From CAYQLT01 sp964418425 (GTDB taxonomy: Bacteria; Bacillota; Limnochordia; Limnochordales; Geochordaceae), in assembly GCA_964418425.1 (NCBI GenBank), contig CAYQLT010000012.1, forward strand, positions 1 to 64,000: a DNA stretch of 64,000 bases, read 5' to 3'. Shown here piece by piece: positions 1 to 8,495 of this stretch. Every line of letters starts with the position of its first letter. Position 1 is the stretch's first letter. The position numbers were made by a program, and so were the translations under genes. The notes beneath the pieces were generated by a model. That model searched no databases. It had not been told where the DNA came from and was given only the letters and a program-made list of their open reading frames with translations.

Positions 1-157
1 CCTCGTAGAGGCCCTCGATCTGAAAGTCGCTCCAGTGCACCTGCCAGACGATCCTCTTGCTCGCCGCCAGCCCCGCCGCCGGCGCCAGCAGTGTGGCGGC
101 CACAGCGACCGCGAGGGCCCGCAGCGCCGTCCGTCCATCCCGCCGCATGTCCTGCAT
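1..157 (-). CDS. Partial secreted protein, probable ABC sugar-binding protein
   Basis: Only the first 52 codons are inside the window; the gene runs off the left edge. The ATG follows a GGGGTG ribosome site and lies 5 bases after the stop of the SIS gene. The peptide opens with a short basic stretch (MQDMRRDGR), then about 20 Ala/Leu/Val residues ending in a signal-peptidase-like AGLAAS, then a mature start reading KRIVWQVHWSDFQ. This is the layout of an exported solute-binding protein. Its place as the last visible gene of the GH42-ROK-SIS operon makes a carbohydrate ABC binding protein the best guess. The lipobox Cys expected of a lipoprotein is absent. The family call is inference from context. 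Confidence 0.5.
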   Translation of the reverse strand, partial: MQDMRRDGRTALRALAVAVAATLLAPAAGLAASKRIVWQVHWSDFQIEGLYE

Positions 158-162
158 CTTCG

Positions 163-1005
163 TCACCCCTTCGCCTGTGTCGGGATCCCCTGCCACAGCG
201 AGTGCACCCACCGTTCGTACTCCCGGAACACCTCCTCGTTATGGCCGGCCTCCACCTCCGGCCGGTTGGGCGACACGAACACCCTCTTGCGGATGCCCAT
301 GGCGGCCAGCTGGCCGGCCGTTCCGGCCACCAGCGCCTGCGCGATGGCGGTGAACGCGACGGTGGAGGCCGCCGCCACGGGGTGAGGCCACCCCGGCACC
401 GCCACCCGGGCATCCTCCGGCTCCGTACAGTTGTCGATGACCACGTCCGCGACGTCGACGAGCCGGTGGCCCGAGGAGTGGGTCGGGCCGTTGCGCTCGG
501 CGTTGAGCCGGGAGGTGACCGCCACCACCGAGGCGCCTGCCCGCCGCCCCGCCAGCGCCACCTCCACCGGTGCGGCGTTGAGGCCCCCGTGGGAGAAGAC
601 CAACAGGACGTCGCCCGCCGAGAGGGGGTGGCTTTTCAGGAAGCTGGCCACGTAGCCCTCGGTGCGCTCCAGCCATAGAAGCTCGCGGGCGCCGCCCGGG
701 CCAACCGGCGCAAACCACATCAGCCGGGGGTCGGCCAGCGGGTAAAACCCGACGAAGCTTCCGTAACGCGGGAAGAGGTCGAGCACGGGCAGCACCGAGT
801 GGCCGCTTCCGAAGGCGAACACGGCCCGCCCGGAGGCGATGGCCCGGGCCATCCGCTCGCAGGCCCGCTGGATCGGCTCGGCCTGGCTCTCCCGGATCCG
901 GGCGAGAAGCCCCTGCAGGCCCTCCAGATACGCCTCGGCCAACTTGCCCGGCGGCCCGGACGCCTGCTGCGGTGCGTCGGGGTCCGCGAGTGGGGGTCTG
1001 TTCAT
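163..1005 (-). CDS. SIS-domain sugar isomerase-like protein (UPF0309 type)
   Basis: A protein of 280 residues with one SIS fold, which binds phosphosugars in the cytoplasm. The phosphosugar loop reads VFAFGSGHS, followed by FSHGGLNAAPVE and VVAVTS, the pattern of the UPF0309 sugar isomerase domain family. ATG overlaps the upstream ROK gene stop as ATGA, so the two are translationally coupled. A much longer open frame extends upstream inside the ROK gene but is antisense-free noise without family similarity. The operon (GH42, ROK, SIS, binding protein) suggests it isomerises or deacylates a sugar phosphate made by the ROK protein. The exact substrate cannot be read from the sequence. Confidence 0.8.
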   Translation of the reverse strand: MNRPPLADPDAPQQASGPPGKLAEAYLEGLQGLLARIRESQAEPIQRACERMARAIASGRAVFAFGSGHSVLPVLDLFPRYGSFVGFYPLADPRLMWFAPVGPGGARELLWLERTEGYVASFLKSHPLSAGDVLLVFSHGGLNAAPVEVALAGRRAGASVVAVTSRLNAERNGPTHSSGHRLVDVADVVIDNCTEPEDARVAVPGWPHPVAAASTVAFTAIAQALVAGTAGQLAAMGIRKRVFVSPNRPEVEAGHNEEVFREYERWVHSLWQGIPTQAKG

Positions 1006-2036
1006 GAGCCGTCCCAGTCTCCCTTCCGTTCGCCGGGTCCCGGCGGCGCCAGTTCCAAGGCGGAGCGGGCCGCCCCGAGCAGGCCGGCGTCGTCTCCCAG
1101 GCTGGCGGGGGCGACCTGGACGGCCCGGGCTGCCCACGGCTGGGCGTAGCGGCGGATGGTGGCCTCGATCTGCGGCCCGTACTGGGCCAGCTGAAGTCCC
1201 ACGCTGCCCCCCAGCAGGACGAGGCGGGGGTTGAGAAGGCTCACCACCCCGACCAGGGCCCAGGCCAGGTGCTCGACGGCCTCGCCCACGATCTCCCGGC
1301 ACGCCACGTCGCCCTCCCGCGCCCGTTCGAAAAGCTCCCGGGCGTCCACCGGGCGGTTCAGGAGCCACCGGGCCCGGGCCGCCAGGGCGGGGCCGGAGAT
1401 GAGGGACTCCAAAAAACCCCGCTCGGCGGCGGCCCCTGCGTCCCAGCCACCCGAGGCCGGGACACCCATCCACCCGCCTGCGCCGGCGAGGTTCGTCGCG
1501 CCCCGCACAAGCCGCCCACCGGAGATGATGCCGCCCCCAACCCCGGTTCCCACGATGATGAAGGCGAGATCGGGCACCAGCCTTCCGGCTCCCGTCCACT
1601 GCTCGCCCAATGCGGCGGCGTGGCCGTCGTACTCCAGCGTCACGGGCAGCCCCAGGGAATCGGACAGCCGGGGCCCCAACGCCCACCCGTTCCAGCCGGG
1701 CAGGTTGGGAGCCCACTCGACCCGCCCCGTACTGCGATCCAGGACCGCCGGGACGCTGAGGCCGACGGCTACCGGCGCCTGCGAGCTGCCGTCCGCCTCC
1801 GCGTTCGCCCCCGCGCCCGCCGCCGCACCTGCCTCGTCTCCCGCCCGCCCTGGCTCTCGGGCTTCGGGCGGCTCGCCGAGCCGGCGCACCAGCGCCAGCA
1901 CCTGGTCGGTCAGGGCCTGCCCGTCGTGGGGATCCCGGACCGGTTCCCGCAGGCGGCGCAGGATGCGGCCCTCGGAGCTGACCCGAGCCGCCCGCACCCG
2001 GGTTCCCCCGATGTCCACCGCCACAGCCACCCTCAC
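1002..2036 (-). CDS. ROK-family sugar kinase-like protein lacking the zinc motif
   Basis: A 344-residue ROK protein starting at GTG. The N-terminal phosphate loop VDIGGTRVRAA, the catalytic Asp region EYDGHAAALGEQ and the adenosine-side IIVGTGVGGGIISGG are present. The usual zinc-binding segment (GH then CxCGxxGCxE) is replaced by GAGGWMG and a Cys-free stretch, so the metal site normally needed for ROK sugar binding is missing. An Ala/Gly-rich insertion (about residues 62-82) follows the first lobe. No helix-turn-helix is present, so it is kinase-like and not a ROK repressor. It lies 37 bases after GH42 and probably phosphorylates a released sugar, if still active. Confidence 0.8.
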   Translation of the reverse strand: MRVAVAVDIGGTRVRAARVSSEGRILRRLREPVRDPHDGQALTDQVLALVRRLGEPPEAREPGRAGDEAGAAAGAGANAEADGSSQAPVAVGLSVPAVLDRSTGRVEWAPNLPGWNGWALGPRLSDSLGLPVTLEYDGHAAALGEQWTGAGRLVPDLAFIIVGTGVGGGIISGGRLVRGATNLAGAGGWMGVPASGGWDAGAAAERGFLESLISGPALAARARWLLNRPVDARELFERAREGDVACREIVGEAVEHLAWALVGVVSLLNPRLVLLGGSVGLQLAQYGPQIEATIRRYAQPWAARAVQVAPASLGDDAGLLGAARSALELAPPGPGERKGDWDGS

Positions 2037-2073
2037 GACACCGCCACGCTCCTCTCGCCCCGGGGCCCGGCCC

Positions 2074-4461
2074 TCAGGCGGGTGTGATCCGCACGACCAC
2101 AGCGCTCTCCGGCTCCAGCCGTGCCCGGTAGACCACCCGGCCGTCGGCACCCCGCTCGGCTGTGAAGTGCCGCTGCCCGCCGGCCAGCTCCAGAAGGTCG
2201 AAGCGGTGGCCCGGGACATCCAGGCGCAGCCGCAGTTCGGGGGCCAGCACCTGGCGGCCATGGTTGAAGGCAAACAGCAGGTGAAACGGCCCGTGCTCCC
2301 GGGTGTGGCCCACCAGCATCCGGGCCTCCAACTCGCCCGGCTCTCCACAGGGCCCCTCCACCTCTACCGGACGCTGGACGCCGGCGGCCCGGGCGAAGGC
2401 AGCCAGAAAGCGCCCGGTGGCCGGGTCCCGGTGGAGGTGGTAGGCGTAGCTCAGCCAGCTGCCGACGAGCACGGCCACGCCCGCGCCCGGCGCAGCCGCC
2501 CGGCGAACCGTCAGCGCCGGCTCTCCCGAGCGCCAGTGTCCCGCCACTGTGGCGTCCAGGGGCTCCAGGGCCTGGCGGTAAAAGGCGCCCGTCACCCGTC
2601 CCACGTCAAACCCCGGTACCGTCCACCCAAAGGCCGCTGCCAGCGCCTGCGGGGAGATCTCCAGCTCTGATCGGTCCGAAGCGGCTCCGCTACCGGAGGT
2701 CCAGCTCTCCTGCGCCCCGAAGAGCTCCCGCAGGCCGCATCCGGGCACGGCTTCGTCCACCCGGCCGAACTCGTCGTTCCAGCCGGTGCGAGCCTCGGCC
2801 ACCACCGTCCCGCCTGCCCCCACGAAGGCGGCGAGGCCCGCCGCCACATCCCGGCGCACCATGATGGCAAAGGGCAGGTAGACCACCCTGTAGCGCCGGA
2901 CGTCGACGGGCTCGGGCCCGGGGGGAAGCGGGAGCGGCCGTACGCCCGGCGCCGCTGCCGGGGTGCCCGACGCCGCCGGCGGCGCGCCCGCACGCGCCAG
3001 GGCGGCCAGCTGGTCGGGGTGGACGAAGTCCACCGGGAAGTGGTGCTCAAACAGGGCCCGGTAGGCTCCGAGAAGGGCCCGGGAGGGGACGTAGGGCGAC
3101 TTCTCCCGCAGGCAACCCCAGAGGATGTTGGCGTCGTTGTTCCAGAGGATGGCGGCCTCGGCCTGGGGCACCCGTGCGGCCAGGAACAGCTCGGCGTGCC
3201 CATCGACCAGCCGTGCCACCTCGCCGGCTGCCCGGGACCGGTCGGTGGGCGAACCGTCGGGGCGGGTGAGCCCGAAGCCGGCCGACTCGTAACCCCGGCT
3301 CATGGGGCGCCACGCGTAGAAGCACAGCCCCTTGGCCCCGTGGCTGATGGGGCCCCAGGCCCAGGCGGCGATGTCCGCGGCCGTGGCGGCCTGCGCGAAC
3401 GTGCCCACATACCCGTGACCGCCCTGCACCTCGCCCAGCCAGAAGGCCCGCCCGGCGGAGGCGCAGGCCGACCGGGTGCTGTCCAGGTACGCCCCGCGCA
3501 CCGCCGGCTCCGCGGTCTCGGCGGCCCCCACGTGTTTGGGGTAAAAGGAGGTCCCCCACACGTCCACGCTGTGGACGACCTGCCAGTCGTCGGGCTCCCC
3601 CTGCTCCAGGAGCGGGATGGTCATGACGGGGGGTACGGCTGAGTGGCTGGCCACGAGGTGGTCGGGATCCACGGCCTTCACGGTCGAGGTGCGCCACGCC
3701 AGGTCCCGGGCGATCTTGTCCACAGTGAACCGCTGCCAGTCGATGAAGTCCGTGTAGGTCATCAGGGAGATGAAGCGGGGGGGCTCCACCGCCTCCCAGC
3801 TGGGAAAGCGCCGGTACCAGGCCCGGTTGAGCCGCTCCAGGTCCCCGTAGCGCGCCTTCAGCCAGCGGCGAAAACGCTGCTTGGAGTAGTGGCAGTAGCA
3901 GAACAGGGCGGGCTGGGGGAGGTAGTCGAAGTACGCCCACTGCACCACGTGGGGCTCGCTCCAGACGTCATAGGCGTAGAAGGCAGGGTGAGCCCGCACC
4001 CGGGATGCCACCGCCTGCATGAAGCGCTCGGCCGCCTGGCGCACCCCGGGGTGGTCGTAGCAGAAGCCGGGCGATCCCTGCGAGTCGATGGCCTGGCCCC
4101 CCTGGGAGACGTAGCGGCTGTCCGGGAATGCCTGGAGCAGCCAGTCGGGTGCCGAGTCGAGGTACAGCTGCAGGATCACCTTGAGGCCCAGCTCTCCGGC
4201 GTGGCGAAGAAGGCGGTCCACCGCCTCGAAGTCGTATCGGCCGGGCTCGGGCTCTGCCGTCGTCCAGTCGATCCATCCCCGCACCGCATTCAGGCCGCAC
4301 TCTTTCATGCGGGCCAGGTCCGCCCGCACCACCTCGTCGGCCTCAGGCCCCAGGGGCTCCACCATGGTGGCCCGGGAGGGGCCGGCCATGTACCAGGCGG
4401 CCATGGGAAAAAACGGCCGGGCTGGGTGCAATTCCTGGGGATGCCGGTCGGCGCCCGTCAA
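2074..4461 (-). CDS. Glycoside hydrolase family 42 beta-galactosidase-like
   Basis: A 795-residue enzyme of clan GH-A that hydrolyses beta-galactosides, or related oligosaccharides, probably in the cytoplasm because no signal peptide is seen. The acid/base Glu lies in YDVWSEPHV (about residue 169) and the nucleophile Glu in FWLGEVQGGHG (about 344). A FCYCHYSKQRF stretch at about 187 corresponds to the Cys-rich metal site of GH42. A glutamine-amidotransferase-like trimerisation domain follows at roughly 430-680, then a C-terminal beta domain. The start is TTG at 4461: a perfect AAAGGAGG lies 7 bases upstream, and the residues encoded upstream of it do not resemble the family. First gene of the minus-strand glycoside operon, divergent from the GntR regulator. 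Confidence 0.87.
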   Translation of the reverse strand: MTGADRHPQELHPARPFFPMAAWYMAGPSRATMVEPLGPEADEVVRADLARMKECGLNAVRGWIDWTTAEPEPGRYDFEAVDRLLRHAGELGLKVILQLYLDSAPDWLLQAFPDSRYVSQGGQAIDSQGSPGFCYDHPGVRQAAERFMQAVASRVRAHPAFYAYDVWSEPHVVQWAYFDYLPQPALFCYCHYSKQRFRRWLKARYGDLERLNRAWYRRFPSWEAVEPPRFISLMTYTDFIDWQRFTVDKIARDLAWRTSTVKAVDPDHLVASHSAVPPVMTIPLLEQGEPDDWQVVHSVDVWGTSFYPKHVGAAETAEPAVRGAYLDSTRSACASAGRAFWLGEVQGGHGYVGTFAQAATAADIAAWAWGPISHGAKGLCFYAWRPMSRGYESAGFGLTRPDGSPTDRSRAAGEVARLVDGHAELFLAARVPQAEAAILWNNDANILWGCLREKSPYVPSRALLGAYRALFEHHFPVDFVHPDQLAALARAGAPPAASGTPAAAPGVRPLPLPPGPEPVDVRRYRVVYLPFAIMVRRDVAAGLAAFVGAGGTVVAEARTGWNDEFGRVDEAVPGCGLRELFGAQESWTSGSGAASDRSELEISPQALAAAFGWTVPGFDVGRVTGAFYRQALEPLDATVAGHWRSGEPALTVRRAAAPGAGVAVLVGSWLSYAYHLHRDPATGRFLAAFARAAGVQRPVEVEGPCGEPGELEARMLVGHTREHGPFHLLFAFNHGRQVLAPELRLRLDVPGHRFDLLELAGGQRHFTAERGADGRVVYRARLEPESAVVVRITPA

Positions 4462-4543
4462 TTCGGCCCCTCCTTTGCCAGCCGCCTGCGACCCCCTCCA
4501 CGCAGCGGGAGGATTGGCGGCCGGTGGTTCGAAGAGCACTTAA

Positions 4544-4556
4544 TGGTCAGGACAAC
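4544..4556. promoter_or_regulatory. Candidate GntR/HutC operator between divergent genes
   Basis: The 290-bp region between GH42 and the regulator holds TGGTCAGGACAAC, close to the TGGTnnnGACAAC form of sites bound by HutC-subfamily repressors such as NagR/YvoA. It is followed by overlapping dyads, CAACgcattGTTG (4553-4565) and CATTGttgtatCAATG (4558-4573). This AT-richer island is the only one in the region and probably contains both promoters. The binding protein is inferred to be the adjacent GntR product. Confidence 0.5.
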
Positions 4557-4751
4557 GCATTGTTGTATCAATGTGTTCTTTCGACCTGCTCCTCCGGAAC
4601 TCCTGCACCCCAGGAGGAACCCCGGCAGGGCGGGAAAAATTGGCCTACCCGGCAATGGGCGGCGCTCGTCGGGAGTGAGGCAGACTTGCAAGCAGGGGTG
4701 TGGCGCAGGGCCGCAGGGGACGATGGGGCCCTCATCCGCGGCGACAGCCGC

Positions 4752-5465
4752 ATGCCCCTTTACCACCGGCTGCATGACTGGCTTCGGGACGAGATCGAGT
4801 CGGGAGCCCTGGGCCCCGGCGACCGGATTCCGACGGAGGCGGAGCTGAGCGCCCGCTTTGGGGTCAGCCGCACCACCGTCAAGCAGGCCATCCAGCAACT
4901 GGTGCATGCGGGGCTGGTCTACCGGGTGCAGGGGAAGGGCACCTTCGTGAGCCAGCCGCGCATCCACCGCCGGCTGGCGGGGCTCATCAGCTTCCACGAC
5001 GAGATGCGCCAGCGGGGGCGCACCCCGGGCACCGTGCTCATCGACAAGGGGATGGTGCCGGCGCCCCGCCATGTCGCCCGCGCGCTGGGCATCGCCCACG
5101 GCGCGCCCGTGCTGAGGCTGGTGCGACTGCGGCTTGCGGACGAACTGCCCATCGCCCTGCAAACCTCGTACCTGGCCGGGGAATGCGCCGAGCGCCTGGC
5201 GGCGGAGCCGTCGGCGGGCACCGGCTCTTTGTACGAGGCGATGGAGCGCCTGTGCGGCCAGCGCCCGGCCCGGGGCCGGGAGGAGTACACCGCGGTGGTG
5301 ATCTCGGGAGAGCCCGCCCGCCGGTTGGGCGTGGCGGACGGGAGCCCGGCGCTGTCGGTTCGCCGCTACGCCAGCTTCGCCGACGGGCGGGCGGTGGAGT
5401 ATACGGAGTCGCTGCTTCGGGCCGACCGCTATACGCTGCAGGTGGAGCTGGCCGGCGAGGGCTAG
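4752..5465 (+). CDS. GntR/HutC-family transcriptional regulator
   Basis: A 237-residue repressor. The winged helix-turn-helix covers residues 1-70 (PLYHRLHDWLRDEIESG, then FGVSRTTVKQAIQQLVHAG, then VQGKGTFVSQP). A UTRA effector domain fills residues 80-235 and normally binds a sugar phosphate. The ATG at 4752 fits the family N terminus exactly, although no good ribosome site precedes it. A TTG at 4686 behind GTGAGG is an in-frame alternative that would add 22 residues. It is divergent from the GH42 operon and probably represses both that operon and itself through the dyads at 4544-4573, with release by a sugar phosphate. Confidence 0.88.
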   Translation: MPLYHRLHDWLRDEIESGALGPGDRIPTEAELSARFGVSRTTVKQAIQQLVHAGLVYRVQGKGTFVSQPRIHRRLAGLISFHDEMRQRGRTPGTVLIDKGMVPAPRHVARALGIAHGAPVLRLVRLRLADELPIALQTSYLAGECAERLAAEPSAGTGSLYEAMERLCGQRPARGREEYTAVVISGEPARRLGVADGSPALSVRRYASFADGRAVEYTESLLRADRYTLQVELAGEG

Positions 5466-5493
5466 CGGCATCGTCTGGCGGAGAGGTGGACCG

Positions 5494-6462
5494 ATGGGCT
5501 CGACGGCGGAAGGCTTTGAACCGGCCTACCTGGCGCTGCTTGCCTCCGGGGAGCTGCGGCGGAGGGCGGAGCGGGCGGTGGCTTTGCTTGCCGACTGCCG
5601 GCTGTGCCCGCGAAACTGCGGGGCCGACCGCCTGGCCGACCGGCGGCGTGCCTGCCGCACGGGCCGCTACGCCCGGGTTGCCTCTGCCTTCCCGCACTTC
5701 GGCGAGGAGGACTGCCTGCGGGGGTGGGCCGGGTCGGGCACCATCTTCTTCTCCTGGTGCAACCTCCGCTGTGTCTTCTGCCAGAACTCCGACATCAGCC
5801 AGGCGGGCGAGGGGGTGGAGGTGACGGCGCAGGAGCTGGCGGAGCTGATGCTGCGCCTGCAGGCCAGGGGCTGCCACAACATCAACCTGGTGACCCCCGA
5901 GCACGTGGTTCCCCAGGTGCTGGAGGCCCTGTGCATCGCCGCCGAGCGGGGCCTGCGCCTGCCCATCGTCTACAACACGTCGGCCTACGACTCCATGGAG
6001 AGCCTGGAGCTTCTGGACGGCGTGGTGGACATCTACATGCCCGATTTCAAGGTCTGGGACCCCGAAATCGCCCGCCGCCTGCTCAAAGCGCCCGACTACC
6101 CCGAGGTGGCCCGGCGCACCATCAAGGAGATGCACCGCCAGGTGGGGATCCTCACCCTCGGGCCCGACGGGCTTGCCCGGCGGGGCGTGCTGTTGCGCCA
6201 CCTGGTGATGCCCGGCGGCCTGGCCCAAACGGCCGAGATCATGGCGTGGGTGGCCCGGGAGCTCTCCACGGATACCTACGTCAACCTCATGGACCAGTAC
6301 TACCCGGCGGGCCGCGTTCTGGCGGAGCCGGCCCGCTTTCCCGAGCTCGCCCGCCGCGTCACCCGCCGGGAGTATGAAGAGGCCCTGGCCGCCGCCCGGG
6401 CCGCAGGCCTGTGGCGCTTCGACCAGCGCCTCAGCGCCCGTCGCTTGTGGAGCCTTCTGTGA
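5494..6462 (+). CDS. Radical SAM protein, PflA/PflX-like
   Basis: A 322-residue radical SAM enzyme. The [4Fe-4S]/SAM motif is CNLRCVFC (Cys89, 93, 96). A second Cys group precedes it (Cys35, 38, 42, 54; CRLCPRNCG), as in the COG1313 PflX-like family. The start ATG has GGAGAGGTG five bases upstream and follows the GntR gene by 28 bases. Its last 32 bases overlap the convergent ThiY-like gene. The family is related to pyruvate formate-lyase activases but its substrates are mostly unknown, and no glycyl radical enzyme lies nearby. It may be co-transcribed with the regulator by read-through. Confidence 0.85.
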   Translation: MGSTAEGFEPAYLALLASGELRRRAERAVALLADCRLCPRNCGADRLADRRRACRTGRYARVASAFPHFGEEDCLRGWAGSGTIFFSWCNLRCVFCQNSDISQAGEGVEVTAQELAELMLRLQARGCHNINLVTPEHVVPQVLEALCIAAERGLRLPIVYNTSAYDSMESLELLDGVVDIYMPDFKVWDPEIARRLLKAPDYPEVARRTIKEMHRQVGILTLGPDGLARRGVLLRHLVMPGGLAQTAEIMAWVARELSTDTYVNLMDQYYPAGRVLAEPARFPELARRVTRREYEEALAAARAAGLWRFDQRLSARRLWSLL

Positions 6463-7606
6463 CCAGGTTGGCGAACAGTCGGTTCGCCGGTACCTGTTTG
6501 GCTACCACCCCGCGCTCCACCAGGAACCGGTGAAAGTTCGCCCACTTCGCCTCCGACTGCACCTGGCCGGTGGCAAACTCGGGGAGGGTGCGCCGGAACG
6601 CCTCCTCGTTGAGTTCCCTGTCCAGTTCGGGGTTCGCCCTCATGAAGGCGTCGAACGCCGAGCGGGGATCGGCCCGGGTCATCCCGATCGCCTCGTCCAG
6701 CGCCCGCACGAAGGCTGCGATGGCCGCCCGGCGCGCTGCCAGCGTGGAATCGCTGGTGACCACGACGAGTTCGTAGTAGTCGGGGACGCCGTAATCGGTC
6801 AGCTCAAACCAGACGGGCCGGGCGCCCTCTCTTTCCAGCACCACCGACTCGTAGTTCTTGTATGCGCCGACGACGGCGTCCACCTGGCCGGATAGCAGCG
6901 CAGGGGTCAGGTTGAAGTGAACGTTGATCTTTTGAACCGAGGCAGGGCTGACCCCGACCCGCTCCAGCACCGCGCCCAAAAGCGCATCCTCGAACCCCGG
7001 AACCGAGTAGCCGATCCGCCGGCCCGCCAGGTCCGCGGGGCTGCGGATCCCCTTGTCCGCCAGCGTCATGATGGTGTTGAGGGGATGCTCCACCAATACG
7101 CCCACCGACGTGACGGGGAGGTCCTCGGCCCGTGCCTCCGACACCGAGGGCTGGTAGCTGATGGCCAGGTCGACCCGGCCCGCCGCAGCCAGCTTGAGGG
7201 GGTCTGAGGGATCCGCCGGCACCAGGATCTCCACCTCCAGACCGTGGCGGCGAAACAGCCCCGACTCCCGGGCGTAATAGATGGGCACGTGGTCCGGGTT
7301 GGGAAACCAGTCCAGCATGAGCCGAAGCCGAACCGGAGAGCCGCCGCCGGGCGCGGCGCTCCCCCGCTCGGCTGCCGGCGCAGCGGTACGCGGGCTGGCC
7401 GCCCCTTCGCCGGGGCCAGCCGAAGCCAGGACCGGCGGCGTCCCGGCTAGAGCGGCCAGGGTCGCCACCGCGGCGGCGAAGGCCAGAAAGGCCGCCCGAA
7501 CCCCCGGTCGGGTCTTCCCGGGCGCCGGGGTCGACCTGCCCCGGCCGCAGTGAACCGCCGTGCGCGTCGGCATCAGGTCAACGGATCGCTTGCACCCCAT
7601 CCGCAC
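6431..7606 (-). CDS. thiY: ThiY-like thiamine-precursor binding protein
   Basis: A 391-residue exported solute-binding protein of the NMT1/THI5-like family, which captures pyrimidine precursors of thiamine for the ABC transporter. A basic N terminus and a hydrophobic signal (about residues 37-62, ending VLASA) precede the binding fold, which starts at RLMLDWFPNPDHVPIYYA, the family signature. GTG at 7606 has AGGAGAGG five bases upstream; ATG codons at 7600 and 7573 are alternatives. It is the third gene of the TPP-riboswitch operon, 40 bases after the permease. The C-terminal end overlaps the convergent radical SAM gene by 32 bases, with no terminator between. Confidence 0.87.
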   Translation of the reverse strand: MRMGCKRSVDLMPTRTAVHCGRGRSTPAPGKTRPGVRAAFLAFAAAVATLAALAGTPPVLASAGPGEGAASPRTAAPAAERGSAAPGGGSPVRLRLMLDWFPNPDHVPIYYARESGLFRRHGLEVEILVPADPSDPLKLAAAGRVDLAISYQPSVSEARAEDLPVTSVGVLVEHPLNTIMTLADKGIRSPADLAGRRIGYSVPGFEDALLGAVLERVGVSPASVQKINVHFNLTPALLSGQVDAVVGAYKNYESVVLEREGARPVWFELTDYGVPDYYELVVVTSDSTLAARRAAIAAFVRALDEAIGMTRADPRSAFDAFMRANPELDRELNEEAFRRTLPEFATGQVQSEAKWANFHRFLVERGVVAKQVPANRLFANLVTEGSTSDGR

Positions 7607-7646
7607 CTTACCCTCTCCTCCTCCAGGTTTTGGCGACCCGGGAGCA

Positions 7647-8495
7647 TCAGCCGCACCCGGGCTCTTTGTCCCGCGGCCACACAGGCCGTAGTCGATCGTC
7701 TCGCCCGGCAGCCTCCGACCCGGCTGCCCGCCAGCTCACCCGCCTTTCCACCAGCACGATGAGGCCGTAGAGCGAAAGCCCCATAGCCGCCAGCCACACC
7801 AGCGCTGCAAAGACCAGCGGTACCCGGAGCTGGGCGTTGGCCTGCATCATGAGGTATCCCAGCCCGGCCTGCGCACCCACCCACTCGCCGATGACCGCCG
7901 CGATGGTGGCCACCGAGGCGGCCACCTTCAACCCGGACAAGAGCCCCGGCAGCGCCCCGGGAAGCTTCAAGAGGCGCAGGATCTGCCACCTCGAGGCGCC
8001 CAGCGCCACAAACAGCCGCGAAGCGTCGGGATCGGGGCGCAGACCGTCCAGGACGTTGATGGTCACCGGGAAGAAGGTGATGATGGAAGCCATCGCCACC
8101 TTGGAGGCCCACCCGTAGCCGAGCCACAAGACCAGAAGCGGCGCGAAGGCAAATACCGGCACCGCCTGGGAAGCGACAAGCCACGGCATCGCGGCCTGGC
8201 GCAGGGAGGGCCAGCTGTCCATGAGCACCGCCAGTACGAAGCCGGCCGCCGCCCCCAGCCCAAAGCCGAGCAGCACCTCAGCGAAGGTGACGGCCGCATG
8301 GGCCTGGAGCAGCGCATGGCGGCCCGCCAGCTCGATGGCGATCCGCGAGGGCGCAGGCAGGATGAACGGGGGGATCCCCATCGCCCGCACGGAGAGTTCC
8401 CAGGCTGCCACCCCTGCGGCAAACAGGGCCAGCGGGCGAAGCACGCCGGCCAGGCCGCGGGGGCTAGCGGGGGTGCCCAAAGCCGTCCGACCCAT
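7647..8495 (-). CDS. thiX: ABC transporter permease, ThiX-like
   Basis: A 282-residue inner-membrane permease with about six transmembrane segments. It has the EAA loop typical of binding-protein-dependent transporters (ALGASRWQILRLLKLPGALP, about residues 171-190). It starts inside the end of the ATPase gene (32-base overlap), so the subunits are translationally coupled. With the ThiY-like receptor and the ATPase, and under TPP control, it should import a hydroxymethylpyrimidine-type thiamine precursor. The Ala-rich charged C terminus is unremarkable. Confidence 0.87.
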   Translation of the reverse strand: MGRTALGTPASPRGLAGVLRPLALFAAGVAAWELSVRAMGIPPFILPAPSRIAIELAGRHALLQAHAAVTFAEVLLGFGLGAAAGFVLAVLMDSWPSLRQAAMPWLVASQAVPVFAFAPLLVLWLGYGWASKVAMASIITFFPVTINVLDGLRPDPDASRLFVALGASRWQILRLLKLPGALPGLLSGLKVAASVATIAAVIGEWVGAQAGLGYLMMQANAQLRVPLVFAALVWLAAMGLSLYGLIVLVERRVSWRAAGSEAAGRDDRLRPVWPRDKEPGCG

